From Catenaria anguillulae PL171 (lineage: Eukaryota > Blastocladiomycota > Blastocladiomycetes > Blastocladiales > Catenariaceae): a stretch of DNA of 64,000 nt. A model generated the notes under the pieces. That model did not search any database. It was not told the DNA's origin and worked only from the letters and a program-made list of their open reading frames with translations. The first letter of the stretch is position 1; each line of letters starts with the position of its first letter. A program made the translations under genes and the position numbers. Location: contig MCFL01000002.1 in the NCBI GenBank assembly GCA_002102555.1, positions 372,001 through 436,000 of the forward strand. The letters are read 5' to 3'. Positions 11,033 through 21,539 of this stretch are shown one piece after another.

Positions 11033-13129
11033 ATGCCTCGCCAAACCGCCCTTCGCCTTCGCGCCTTCCTTGCGTCGCACCGTGCCTTCGCGGGCCTTCT
11101 TGCTACATCTGCCGTCGGCACTGCCGGCTACGGCACATTTTGGTGGAACCACATGGCCTCGGAGCTCGACAAGCAACTCGTTTACGAAACGCCGTCTCGC
11201 ATGATCTCCAACCTGTGGTCGCGCACGCCCACCGTGTTTGCCGACACCTTGTCCGAGTACTGGGGCTCCAACCAGCCGCGCCGAAAGCGGCTGGTCATTT
11301 TGGGGTCTGGGTGGGGAGCCACGGCCATGTTGCGCAACTTGGACAGAAATGCGTTTGAAGTGGTTATCGTTTCGCCCACAAACAACTTCTTTTACACGCC
11401 CTTGTTGCCGAGTGCTTGCGTTGGTATGTGCATAGGCTGCTCGCGATTCTTCATACCTCGGACTTTTTGTTTTTCTGATGCCTCCGACCTCGTTGCTTGT
11501 TTTGAAACAGGTACCGTGGAAGATCGTTCGCTCGTCGAACCCATTCGCCGAATTGCCTCTGGCGTTCGCGCCAAATACGTTTACGGGACTGCCGAAGACG
11601 TTGATCTCGACAAGCGCCAGGTCGTGGTGAAGAGCATCGACAACACGGACGTGCTCGTCGACTATGACATGCTGGTTGTGGCTGTTGGCAGCGACAGCAA
11701 CACATTTGGGCTCAAGGGCGTTGCCGAACACTGCCACTTTCTCAAGACGGTGCAAGACGCCCGCGCCATCCGCAAGCAGATCATTCACAACTTTGAAATT
11801 GCATCGCTGCCGACGACCCCCGCCGATGAACGCAAGCGCTTGTTGACATTTGTTGTGTGTGGCGGCGGGCCGACGGGCACAGAAGTTGCGGGCGAGTTTT
11901 GGGATTTTTGGACAGAGGACCTCATCCAGTATTACCCAGAGTTGAAAAAGGATGTGTCGGTGCACTTGATTCAGAGTGGGGATCACATTTTGTCGTCGTT
12001 TGATGCGAGTATTGGCGAGTACACGGAGCGCAAGTTCCAGCGCAGTGGTACGTTGCTGTTGGCTTGCCTTGACTTGCGACTTGCGCTCATGTCTCACACT
12101 TGGAGCCCATGTATAGGTATTGACGTGATCAAGAACAGTCGGGTCAACAGTGTCGAGGAGGGCAGGATCGGGTACTTGCTCACGCATCCAGACAAGTCCA
12201 AGACCCAAGAGTACCTCCCATTCGGCTTCTGCCTTTGGTGCGTCTCGTGCATCGCACGATTCATGTGCACCGAATCCGATCTGTTCCTTGCTGACTGTTA
12301 TCTCGGATGGTTGCACAGGTCCACGGGCATTGCCATGCGCCCCATCACTCTCAAACTCCAAGCCAAGATTGCCGAGCAACAACACACCCGCACCTTGCTG
12401 ACCTCGTCTGGTCTGCAAATCAAGGGTGCCCCACCCGGCGTGTATGCCATTGGCGACTGTGCAACCATCGAAAACCCGAAACTGCTCGACCGTTTGACGA
12501 GCATGTTTGCCGAGGCCGACACGAACCGCGACGGTGGGCTTTCGTTGCAAGAGTTTGAGCAATGGGCCACGCAATTGCGCGCAAAGCAGCCGCTTGCTGC
12601 CCAGCATTTGCGATTCATTGCGACCGAGTTTGAGCGCTTGGATGCCAATGGCGACAAAAAATTGAGTGTGGACGAGTTCAAGCAGTTGCTTGGTGAGGTG
12701 GACAAGCAGCTCAAGTGTACGTCTGACTTGCAAAAACCTCTCTCTTGAGCATGTTAAACCATGGGGGACTGACTCGATTATGCCTTGCTTGCAGCCCTTC
12801 CCGCGACCGCCCAAGTCGCATCTCAACAAGGCCGGTACCTCGCGAAAAAGCTCTCGTGCTTGCCGCCCAACCCAACCTCGGACGACCTCGTCCAGCTCGA
12901 GTCTGCGCGTCCCGGCTTCGACTACAAGCACCTGGGCAGTCTAGCTTACATTGGTGGCGATGCCGCCGTTGCCGACTTTGGATCCGGTCGATCCATGAGC
13001 GGCGTGGTGGCCGCATGGCTTTGGCGTGGAGCACACTTGGGCGAGCAGGTCGGTTTCCGTACACGCATGATGCTGGCGGCTGATTGGTTCAAGCACAAGG
13101 TGTTTGGCCGGGACATTTCCGATTTGTAA
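11033..13129 (+). CDS. NDE1: External type II NADH dehydrogenase with EF-hands (NDE-like)
   Basis: Rotenone-insensitive NADH:ubiquinone oxidoreductase of the mitochondrial inner membrane that bypasses complex I. Exons 11033-11423, 11511-12047, 12117-12237, 12319-12716 and 12795-13129 join in frame to 593 residues; donors GTATGT, GTACGT, GTGCGT, GTACGT. There is an Arg-rich presequence with a hydrophobic segment (GLLATSAVGTAGYGTFWW), then the FAD dinucleotide fold LVILGSGWGATAMLRNL, the NAD fold FVVCGGGPTGTEVAGE and VYAIGDCAT. Two EF-hands are inserted after the GDCAT motif (DTNRDGGLSLQEFE and DANGDKKLSVDEFK), both with intact-looking Ca-ligand loops. The C terminus GFRTRMMLAADWFKHKVFGRD is typical of the family. 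EF-hands indicate the intermembrane-space-facing (external), Ca-responsive form. Confidence 0.93.
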
Positions 13130-13318
13130 ATAAACCTTTCGGGAATCGGGTCAGTGTCACGTTGAGGGCTCTTGCGCGTGTACATACCGAGGGTTGGATG
13201 TGGAGGAGCTGCTGCAGGCAAAATTTTGTGTATCTTTTTTTCACGCAACACTTGCATTTGAACCAATACAATTGAAGCATCCGTTTGCATGCCACGCTTA
13301 ACCACAATTCCTTGCCCG

Positions 13319-13777
13319 CTATTTTCGCTGTTGGTCTTGCTCGAGCTGTTGCTGCTGTCGTGCCCGAATCGAATCCATCTTTTCAAGCAAGTCTCTTCGA
13401 TCCCGAACGGCGGCTTGGTGGAGACCTTGTGTCCTATGAATTCAACGATGAATGCCATGTCGTGTGGTCAGTCGCTGGATCGCTCAGGCCAACGAACACG
13501 ATATCAAAGCCTACCGCTCCAGCAACGCCTGTGCCTCTTGAAGCGTCATGGCCGCAATTGGATCAGCTGGCGGGTGTCCGCTTGCGGACCGAGACGAAGC
13601 ACTTGATGGTGGTGGCATTTGCTTGTTGATGGCCACAGGTGGAACAGTATTGCCGGGTGATTGTGGAGCCAGCACTGCAGGAGCAGAGTCTCGCAAGAAG
13701 TAGCCAACGGCAACGCTAGGAATTGCGACGCCGAGGGCGACGCCGATGATGACTGCTGGGCGAGAGAATTGGGACAT
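13319..13777 (-). CDS. Small single-pass membrane protein with C-terminal helix, unrecognised
   Basis: Two exons (13515-13777 and 13319-13433; 81-bp intron, donor GTAGGC, acceptor ATAG) join in phase to 125 residues ending at TAG 13319-13321. An N-terminal hydrophobic helix (AVIIGVALGVAIPSVAVGYFL) is preceded by a short basic start (MSQFSRP). A Pro-rich linker and a charged, Gln-rich helix follow (RDRRDLLEKMDSIRARQ). The topology resembles small mitochondrial assembly or import accessory proteins, but I recognise no family. It is tail-to-tail with the NADH dehydrogenase gene, 189 bp away. The in-phase splice and helix continuity make it more likely real than chance. Confidence 0.55.
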
Positions 13778-14131
13778 GTTGCCAAGGGTGGCTATTGCGT
13801 ATTCATGGCTTTTTTCTGGTGCTCGGGTTCCTTTGTTCAGATGGCTTGTCCTGATTGGGATCCACCAAAGTCGGCAAGTGAATGGGCCACACATTGCCGC
13901 CACGATTCGGAGATGCGAGTTAAGATATTGACATGTGAACGGTCAGAATTCTATTTACCAAGTACGGGTAAACAAAAACAATGTCTGGGAAACCAAAGGG
14001 TAACCAGACGGAACGGCTTATCGACATCATTTACAGGTGGCCAATCCGCAGCGACACCAAGAAACACTAGGCAGATGGCCGTCAAAGAGCAAAACAAGAA
14101 TTCAAGAAACCACTGTATACAGACACTCTCC
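13778..14131. other. Short intergenic stretch
   Basis: About 350 bp between two minus-strand genes. It probably holds the promoter of the small membrane-protein gene and the 3' end of the PH-domain gene. No other feature was seen. Confidence 0.4.
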
Positions 14132-16246
14132 TCAGCTTAACCCAAGCGCCTTCCACATCCGGAATATCGACACATCGCCCGGCTGCTTCTCCTCGTCCTG
14201 CTCGCGAATCAACTCATGCAAACTCAACCTCGATCCGGGCTGTTCCGCCGCCGCCGCTGCCTGCGGCTGCCCACGCCTCGACCCGGCCATGACCATAGCC
14301 GCGACATTTGGCTTTGCACCTTGCTGCTGCCCGCTGGATCCGGCAATCGGCTGGACTTGGGTGGGCCGCGGCGGCATGAGCGGCTGCGGCATCGGGATGG
14401 GGGGTGCGTTCCAGCTGCCTAGCCCGAGATTCATGCCAACAACGCTTCGACGCGACGTGTTGGTGCTTGGCGGCATGAGCATGGAATCGCGTCGGTTCAG
14501 GCTCGTGAGTCCCAACGTTCCTATGGGCAGCATGTGCCGCGCAAGCGTGCCGCCAAGAGGCTGCGGCTGTGGCATGGCCAGCGGCGGCTGCGATTGCGGT
14601 TGTACGGGTCTGAGCGATTCCGAGCGTGATGGATACTGGTGTTGCTGGTGCTCGACAAGGCGTTCAACTGACCGCATGCTGGACGTTCGGCGGGCAGGAA
14701 CAATGGGCGCTTGATGTGGAACGGGCGCCGCGCCTCGGGGCATGACCTCTGTGCTGGCAATGGAATCAACACTTGCGCGTTGGGAAGGCGGCAATTCGCG
14801 TCCAGCGTTTTGGAGGTGCTTGGGCACCACCTGAATCACACGCTGCTTGTTTTTCGGAGCAGGAGGCACGCGAATGGGTCTGGGCGCATACTTTTTACGC
14901 CTGCGCGAGGCAAGAGGAGCGGTGGGTTTGGCATCCGAGTGGATTGGAAAGAAGAGTGTGCGAGGGACACCTATGGGGAGTGGGACGCCCGGCCCAATGG
15001 CGGCCCAGTGGTGCAAGACTTGCGGGTGCGAGTGACTCGGTTGCAGAACGGCACCGAGCGACGGCGGGTGGGTGTTTGGAGGCGATGTGCCCAGAATGGC
15101 GGCAGTGGCGGCAGCGGCGCGAGATGCCGGGGATGGAATGGTGATTCGTGGTTTCGTGTTGGAATTGCTGCTGATGCGTGGCGGGAGTGCAGGTGGGTCC
15201 GTGGTTGGAGGTGGGTGGTGAGGAAGCGGGCGAGAGGCGAGATGGCCGAGCGATGACTCGGGCAAAGCTGCACCCTGAGAGTTGGACATTGTGCCGATTC
15301 CCTCATCGTCGTTGGACGTCACGGGGACATGAGGGCCTTGAATGGTCGCTCGTCGCGGTGGGAGAGCAGGCTTCTTGCCACTCCCAATGACGGTGGCTTC
15401 GTCTGCAAACATGACCGATCGCTCAATAGCCTGCTTGGGTCGAGCAGCGTTGGCGGTTTTTGCGGCTGTTGCACGCGACTGGCGAGCCGCAAAGTGCAAG
15501 ACAAAGTCCACATTTGAAACTCAATGTCCGTCTTGGCCTTGAGACATAGGTCCGGCCATGGACAGTTGAAATGGTGAAGATGAGCGAGTTGCGGTACCGG
15601 CGGTCCGTGACTGGGACCAAAATCTTTTTGATGGCCGCAGAAGGCACGGTCCACTGGGGCATTTGATAGTGGCGCGCCTTGCACAGCCGGGGTTGCGGTG
15701 GTGGGGCGTCGTCATCCACATCGTCCAGGTGATACGACCGGGTCGCCGACTGGACCTCGTTTCCCGCCTGCACCGACGTCCAGTACTCGAGCCAGTTGTC
15801 TGGGGTGGCCAGCAGCGGGGACGAAATGAGCGGCGTCACCAACAAGTCTCCGCGAGCAAGCGCCACACCACGTTTGCCCGGCAACGTGTTGCTTGAGCAC
15901 CTGGACCGGGTGATTCTCCTCGGAGCATGGCCAAGTCGGGCTGGTCGACCGAGACGTGCGGAGGGACAAATGTGGGCGGGTCGAGCGTCAAGTGGAGCGA
16001 ATCTGCAGGGACTCGCTTGTCGTCGAGGCATACGAGCAGGTGGCCGTCGAATCGAAGCTCGCGCTTGACCCACTTTTTGTTTGCGCTCGAGTGCGCCGAG
16101 GACGACGCCGCAAAGGAGGCAAACGGGTTGAGTGAGGACGACGGGGTGGCGGTGAGGACATAGATTTCGGTTGCTAGGACAGGGTTCACGAGGCGGGATA
16201 GCTCGCCGCCTAGGCTGCTGGCGTCAGCGGCGGTGCCGGTCGTCAT
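14132..16246 (-). CDS. PH-domain protein with long proline-rich disordered tail
   Basis: Starts at ATG 16244-16246 (MTTGTAADASS). The first ~240 residues form a divergent PH-like domain: WVKRELRFDGHLLVCLDD, then NWLEYWTSVQAG, HYQMPQWTVPSAAIKKILV and FTISTVHGRTYVLKAKTD, ending in a Trp-containing helix (FQMW/DFVLHFAARQ). About 450 residues rich in Pro, Ser and Arg follow, with several PPRP/PALPPR-like segments that could bind SH3 domains, and a conserved-looking end (VSIFRMWKALGLS). The PH half is read in several frames, with slips near 15935, 15885, 15548 and 15512 and no intron that fits, so it probably contains base errors. Function unknown; a membrane-associated adaptor is a reasonable inference. 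Confidence 0.65.
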
Positions 16247-16819
16247 GATATATAGGAAGGCGTGCGTCGGGCTCAGTGGACGGCGATGGATGGACTGAAA
16301 GTGAGAGCAGGCACGGTGGCGGTCAGGTCAGGTCAAATTGCCGGATGATGTCCGAGCCAGAATGCATGGAATGCTTATTGGCCTCAGTTTAGTTTGAAAG
16401 AGGAGGTGAGCGTTGTGTGTTGCGTGTTGTGTCTCGCGCGATGTGTGCGGAAAGTGAATCGTGTGGCGCCCATCTGCCCGCGAGACATCTCAGGCATACA
16501 TGTCCGGCCGCGGTCCACGCTCCAGCGTCAAGTCTTCTTACGGAAGAAACGGAAGCTGTGGAAATAAACGCATGCAGTGTGTGCAGCATCTGCGCGAGTC
16601 ACGCCCGACCGGGCCAGCTGCATCTGAATAGGCTCGCGACGGCACGCCCGAGCCCGTCTCAGCCATCTGCTCCGCCTGCCGTGTTCCAACTTGGACGTGG
16701 GCTCAAGGGTCAAGACACCAACCAGCTCGCTCGCGTCTCACCACAAATCCAAATCCGGCACAAAAATAGGCAGTCATTGACGAAAAAGTATGCACTTGGT
16801 TCAAATGACTCACGAGACA
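16247..16819. other. Intergenic region
   Basis: About 570 bp between two minus-strand genes. An open frame runs across it on the plus strand but lies largely antisense to flanking coding sequence and has no motif. Nothing else was seen. Confidence 0.4.
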
Positions 16820-18046
16820 CTAGCTCCCCTCCGCACTCTTTACCGCCTCTGCTTGATCCCCACGGAGATGCTTTGGCTCTTTCCCCTTTTTTGTGCACGT
16901 CAAGTGCAACAAAAACGCTGTGTGTCCAGTCTGCACATGCTTTGGCCTACACATCCAACTTTCTGGCCCCTCTTCCTCTCCCTCTCCAACTGCCTTTGCA
17001 GGCGCCTTTCCCTCTGGCCACTTGATCACCACGGGCTTGATTTCCCACTCGCGCTCACTCACCTCGACGCACTTGACCACGGCCAGCGCCAACCTGTCGC
17101 GCTTGACGGCCTCAAGCACCTTGACCACCTGCGTCACATTTGGCGCATACACAATCAGGTGCCCGTCGGGCTTGAGCACACGATGTGCGTTGGCAACCTG
17201 GTCCCATGGGTTGAGCAGATCCAGCACAATGCCGTCAAATGTCGAGTCGGGCACGGTTGGCGAACTCAAGACCTCGGCCAAGTCGCCCGTGACAAAGTCG
17301 ACGTATGGCCGCAGGTGGCCACGTCGGAACCGGGACAAGAACTTTGTTGCGTGACTCGTGTGCGACTTGCGCATATCAACAGAAAGCACACGGCCGGTCC
17401 CAAGGGTCGAGGCAACGGCCGACGCAAGGTGCACAGTGAGCCCACCAGAGCCCGTGCCTGCTTCGAGAATGCGTGCGTTGGGCCGGGGAAGGTCCAGCAT
17501 GGACAGAATCGTGGACGCATCCTTTGGGTAGATTGGGGTGGCGGCACGAGGGGCAAGCAAGACATACTCTTCCAATGTGGGGAAATGCACGGTAAAGGCA
17601 TGACCCTTGTGGTTGTTGATCCGATCTCGAGGCCGCAGGCCAATCAGGTCCGAGTGATTGATGTAGCCCGTCTCGTTGGAAAACTGGCCTTCGGGCTCGA
17701 GCGGGCCGGTGAGTCGACGGAGACCGGTTTTCGCATTGCGCAGGATGACAATGTCGTTGAATTGAACCGTCGACCATGGATCGGTGCAAGTGTCTGAATC
17801 TGGAGTGCAATGCGGTGGGAGCGAATCGAGAAAGGTTTCCAGGCCGAGGGCAGAGGTTGTGCGCTCGGCGGCGAGTGCGGTAGTCTCGGACGAGACTTGC
17901 GAGGAACCGGAGCCTGGGCTAATGGCCCGACTCGCGGTAGCTGTCGAGCTGAAGCGGACATGTCTGTTGATGGGTTGAGTTGAGGACAGCGAGAGTGGCC
18001 GATGGAGCCAAGAAACGGCACGGGCCAAAGGCGCACGGGCAGACAT
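16820..18046 (-). CDS. Mitochondrial tRNA (adenine58-N1)-methyltransferase-like protein
   Basis: Intronless 408-residue frame. It opens with a Ser/Arg-rich, acid-poor stretch typical of a mitochondrial presequence (MSARAPLARAVSWLHRPLSL). The C-terminal half is a class I methyltransferase of the TRM61 type: SAM motif I RILEAGTGSGGLTVHLA, post-I LSVDMRKSHT, motif IV FDGIVLDLLNPWD and VYAPNVTQVVKVLEAV. The N-terminal half has the beta-barrel signature FNDIVILRNAKTG...GPLEPEGQFSNE. It resembles human TRMT61B more than the cytosolic Trm61 that pairs with Trm6. Single clean frame with a Lys/Glu-rich C terminus. Confidence 0.85.
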   Translation of the reverse strand: MSARAPLARAVSWLHRPLSLSSTQPINRHVRFSSTATASRAISPGSGSSQVSSETTALAAERTTSALGLETFLDSLPPHCTPDSDTCTDPWSTVQFNDIVILRNAKTGLRRLTGPLEPEGQFSNETGYINHSDLIGLRPRDRINNHKGHAFTVHFPTLEEYVLLAPRAATPIYPKDASTILSMLDLPRPNARILEAGTGSGGLTVHLASAVASTLGTGRVLSVDMRKSHTSHATKFLSRFRRGHLRPYVDFVTGDLAEVLSSPTVPDSTFDGIVLDLLNPWDQVANAHRVLKPDGHLIVYAPNVTQVVKVLEAVKRDRLALAVVKCVEVSEREWEIKPVVIKWPEGKAPAKAVGEGEEEGPESWMCRPKHVQTGHTAFLLHLTCTKKGKEPKHLRGDQAEAVKSAEGS

Positions 18047-18256
18047 TTTGTGGCGCTGAAATTAATACTGGTGCTGATTGAAATATTTACTGAGTGAGTC
18101 GAGTGCTTTGACTGAATTATTGAAGCGGCCGTCGCTTTCATTGACATGGTTGTTGCATTCCGTAAAGATCCAAATGACAACGAACCATGTCCACAACTAG
18201 ACATGATATCTTATACCTCTGCAGAAGAGTCTCCGTTGATGCTGTAAAAAGGTACT

Positions 18257-19259
18257 TTATGGTAAAAGTGAATCAAGAGCGGTTCCGCAAGATACCGACA
18301 GCGGAAATCTCCCAAACCGGACCATCATTTGCCCACATTCACTGCCTAAATTCACATACGGCGTCCTACCAGGCGTCCCCAACTCCCGATGCACTCCCCT
18401 GGCTGCCGTTTCGGATACCCGATCCATGCAATTCTTGCACGTGTCCACGACAACCTGTATCAATGGGCGGGTCGGCTTGCTGCCCGTGCTTGCCATTGGC
18501 AAAGTGGACGAATGCAATGGCGACGGCACGTTTGGGTGATGGTGGGCCGGCCAGATGTCACGGACGATCCGCAATGTGCGCAGGTCGGCGGGGCAATGTG
18601 TGAGGCGCTGGCGGCTGCAGCGGCGACCGACTCGTAAACGACGGGCGCGCCGCCCGCGGCGACGGCAGCTGCTGCGCCTTGGTGGTCAATCAGGTCGTCA
18701 TCATGTGAAGGGAGGTGGGCGAGGTGGGATTGGGCGGGGAACTAATCGGGGCGATGAGTCCGTCGCCGTGCTTGGATGAGAGCGTGAATGGAATGTGGTC
18801 CACGGATGTGGACGAAGCAGAGCGTGGGAGAAGCGGGGGAGACAAGGATGATGGCGACTGCGGCGCCAGGTGTGGCAAGGAAAAGGGCGTGAGCGACCGA
18901 CTCAGGGGCGGCGCTAAAGCAATGCTGGGTGACGGGGCAATGACGTGCAAGTTGGGCGGCATGCTTGTGCCGGTGTAGGCCACGGTTGCTGTAGCGCCAT
19001 CGCCAATGAGTGCGGGTGTGGGCGACTCGTGATGGTGGAGATGCTGATGATGGCGGAACGGTCCCCAGTCTGGGTGAGATTCGCCAAAGTGCTCGATGCG
19101 GTGGATCAAGTCGAGAAGTGGGCTGTGAGGCATGGGTGGCGCTGCCGCCGGCCCTGGGCTGCTGCCGAGGTTGTCAGAGGAGCGGGTGCGCGGGAGGTGG
19201 AATGGAATGGTGAAGAATGGCGATTGGGACCGCGATGATGGTGTTGCGTGGGCGTCCAT
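18257..19259 (-). CDS. Hypothetical Ser/Pro/His-rich protein with paired CxxC motifs
   Basis: The first 190 residues (ATG 19257-19259) are low complexity: Ser/Pro-rich with a His cluster (HHQHLHHHE). After about 18710 the coding signal continues in another frame with an Ala-rich stretch and PPTCAHCGSS, then shifts again to VVDTCKNCMDRV near 18440; the two CxxC pairs suggest a small zinc-binding unit. Whether the frame changes are introns or base errors is unclear; a GTAGGA near 18370 could be a donor. Stop TAA 18257-18259. No family recognised. Confidence 0.4.
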
Positions 19260-20466
19260 GATGATTCGATGACTTTTGCTTATGCGAAAACGTATTGATG
19301 TTGACCGTGGGAACCAATGGAGCTGTCCCGAGTGAAGAGGGAAAGGCGGGAACGCCGTCTTTTTATATATGTGTTATGTTGTATTGTGTGTGCATTGTCA
19401 AGAGAAGTTGGTGGCGCTTTAGGACCCGGTTCCATGCTGCCAGTCCCGCCAGAGAGTTCCTCCATCCCTCCGCGAGCTGCGAGTCGAATTTGGAACCAGA
19501 GAACGGAGGAGTGCCTCCCAAATGTGGTGGAAATCAAATCAAATCAAAGTTTGTCTCGCGTTCTGCGTTTCATGGATTCTCTCCCGCTCTCCTGCCCATC
19601 TGTGGATGCCGGCTGCGCTCGTGTCCAGTCGTGCGAGGTCCCGCGTTGGCAGGTGGTGCGGACATGTCCATATACGCCAGTGGCTGCACAGATTCTCTCG
19701 TGATTGCTTCTACCTATTTGTTTCGGACGATGGCTCCCATCATACTGGTACATTGTGCCTCTCCCGACGCTCTGAATGCATCAACGCCTTTCGTCATGAA
19801 ATGCATGGATTGAGAGCAACTTGGCATCGTCAAGGACAAGGAATGTCGGCTATTGCGGCAAGAGATTTCAGGGAAGGATATCTAAGCAATCACTGCTGCC
19901 AGCGGTCCGCTTGGTTGACGAGGTGTGAATGCAGGACGAGTGGAGGGTGGAATAGCTGGGAAGGAAGGTGCGGACACCGATCGGACGCGGCGATCGACAA
20001 ACGCGATCAGCATCCCTGAGCTGGGCTTGGGCGAAAATGATTGGGTCCAAGCCCTCGGTGTCCATTCTATCTCCACCAGCAACCAAAAGTCCGAGTGCTG
20101 TGGACAAAATGCCAGCTCATGGCTTTTGGCTGAGAGGCAGTGAAAGCACGCAATCAGACTCGACATCCGCCTTGACAGTGAGCAGTTCTTCCTCCCAGAT
20201 GTCCCGCCTCATTCCTCGCACCCATCCACCACGATCCGATTGCTCTTCAACCATGGACGGTTCATTGCTCAAAACGCTCATTCGAGCAGTTTCACGCCTT
20301 TGGCGCACCTCAAGGGCTGACTTGCCGGCTAGTGCCTGACGGAGCGAGTGAACAAAACACCCTGCCAACCCTCACCACTTCCCGCTCTGGGTTGGTACTC
20401 TTTCTTTCCATGTAATCCTCCCTATTGCTCCAACCTGCCAATCGTCAGTTCTAGCCCACCACCACC
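19260..20466. other. Mostly unassigned region with a possible minus-strand exon
   Basis: About 1.2 kb. A stretch at roughly 20138-20335 on the minus strand reads ALEVRQRRETARMSV and later RDIWEEELLTVKADVES, is preceded by a pyrimidine-rich tract and CAG, and could be an internal exon. A nearby frame (19868-20107) reads DTEGLDPIIFAQAQLRDADR. I cannot connect them into a gene with confidence. The remainder shows nothing recognisable. Confidence 0.3.
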
Positions 20467-21231
20467 ATGTTGATGCAACTCCCGACATCCCGCCTGGTTT
20501 GGCGTCCGCCGCCGCCGCGTCGTGCCTTCCTTGCACAATGGTGACGGCCCACGACCCGAACCAGCTTCCCTCGCCAACAACGCCAACGGCCGCCTACCAA
20601 GACCTCACGGGCACGTCCAAATCTCACAACCACAACGCATCATCACGGGTCGCCAAATCCACCACCCATCTTGCGCCCACGAGCCTGCTCTACGACCACA
20701 GCCACGAACTCGAAGTCTCAATCCACCGCCGGCCACGCGCTTTGTGCGCGACCTTGAGGATGTATTCCCACACATTTTGCCCGCACAGGCGTCCAGGTTC
20801 CTTGTCATTCCCATCATGCAACCGACTGTTCTCGACATGGTTGCGTATGGCGGACAGTGGACAAGGAGCGCGACGAGTTGTTGGAACGCTTTGTCAAGTT
20901 TGCTCATCGGTTGGCGGAATTGGTCAGGACTCGGTGTCCGGGTCGTGGTTTGATTTCACAGATCCGGCAAGCGGATACCCTGTACGTGTGGATGCCTCTC
21001 ATGGGTTGATTGAATGGCTCTTTGTTGAACTTGGTTGGTTGCTTATCTTCCTTCACAGATTCTCTCGCAGCCCGGCCCTTCACTCTACCCAGACGTGCAC
21101 GGCGCGCAAGCGCTCCTGCACTACGATGTGATGAATGTAGGCTGCTGCAAGGTTCTCTTGCACCCACGTTGGTCGTCGCGCGTGTATCCAACGACTTGCT
21201 TTACCACTGCCCCGTTGCCTGTTATTCTTGA
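20467..21231 (+). CDS. MMADHC: MMADHC (cblD) cobalamin-trafficking protein
   Basis: MMADHC partners MMACHC and routes B12 to mitochondrial methylmalonyl-CoA mutase and cytosolic methionine synthase. The start ATG 20467 opens an Arg-rich leader (MLMQLPTSRLVWRPPPPRR), consistent with mitochondrial targeting. The conserved core is clear: RFVRDLEDVFPHILP, RFLVIPIMQPTVLDMV, ERDELLERFVKFAHRLAELV, WFDFTDPASGYP, then after an intron at 20982-21058 (GTACGT...CACAG) PSLYPDVHG and NVGCCKVLLHP, matching the human FIDPSSG and LGCCKV motifs. The frame changes at least four times (near 20530, 20735, 20860, 20945, perhaps again near 21165) while homology continues, so base errors are suspected; pseudogenisation cannot be excluded. 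The exact C terminus is uncertain. Confidence 0.78.
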
Positions 21232-21539
21232 TTGCTTGCAGGAGCTGGGTATGCCGCCTGTTGCCGCTGCCCACGCTGGTCTTGGGCTTTGAGTTTGACG
21301 GCTCACCTCCACACTACCCCACGAATATCATCTGACTTGTTGACTCGATTGTTTGAATCTATTCGCTCAGCTGCCACTGGCTACTTCCATGTCCATATTC
21401 ATCCGTTTCGCTCTTGCAATGCACAATTTATCTTCCTTTTGATTCCACATTGCTGTCGTGCCACGGGCACACCATGGTCATCACACAATCGGGTGGGACT
21501 GGCGTGTATTCGCGCCGTTTGTACAAGCGCCCACATATT

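Noticed and set aside
10964-12931. 655-codon open frame on the minus strand
   Set aside because: It lies exactly antisense to the NADH dehydrogenase gene, whose exons, introns and conserved motifs are all in order. Long antisense frames are expected in GC-rich coding sequence.
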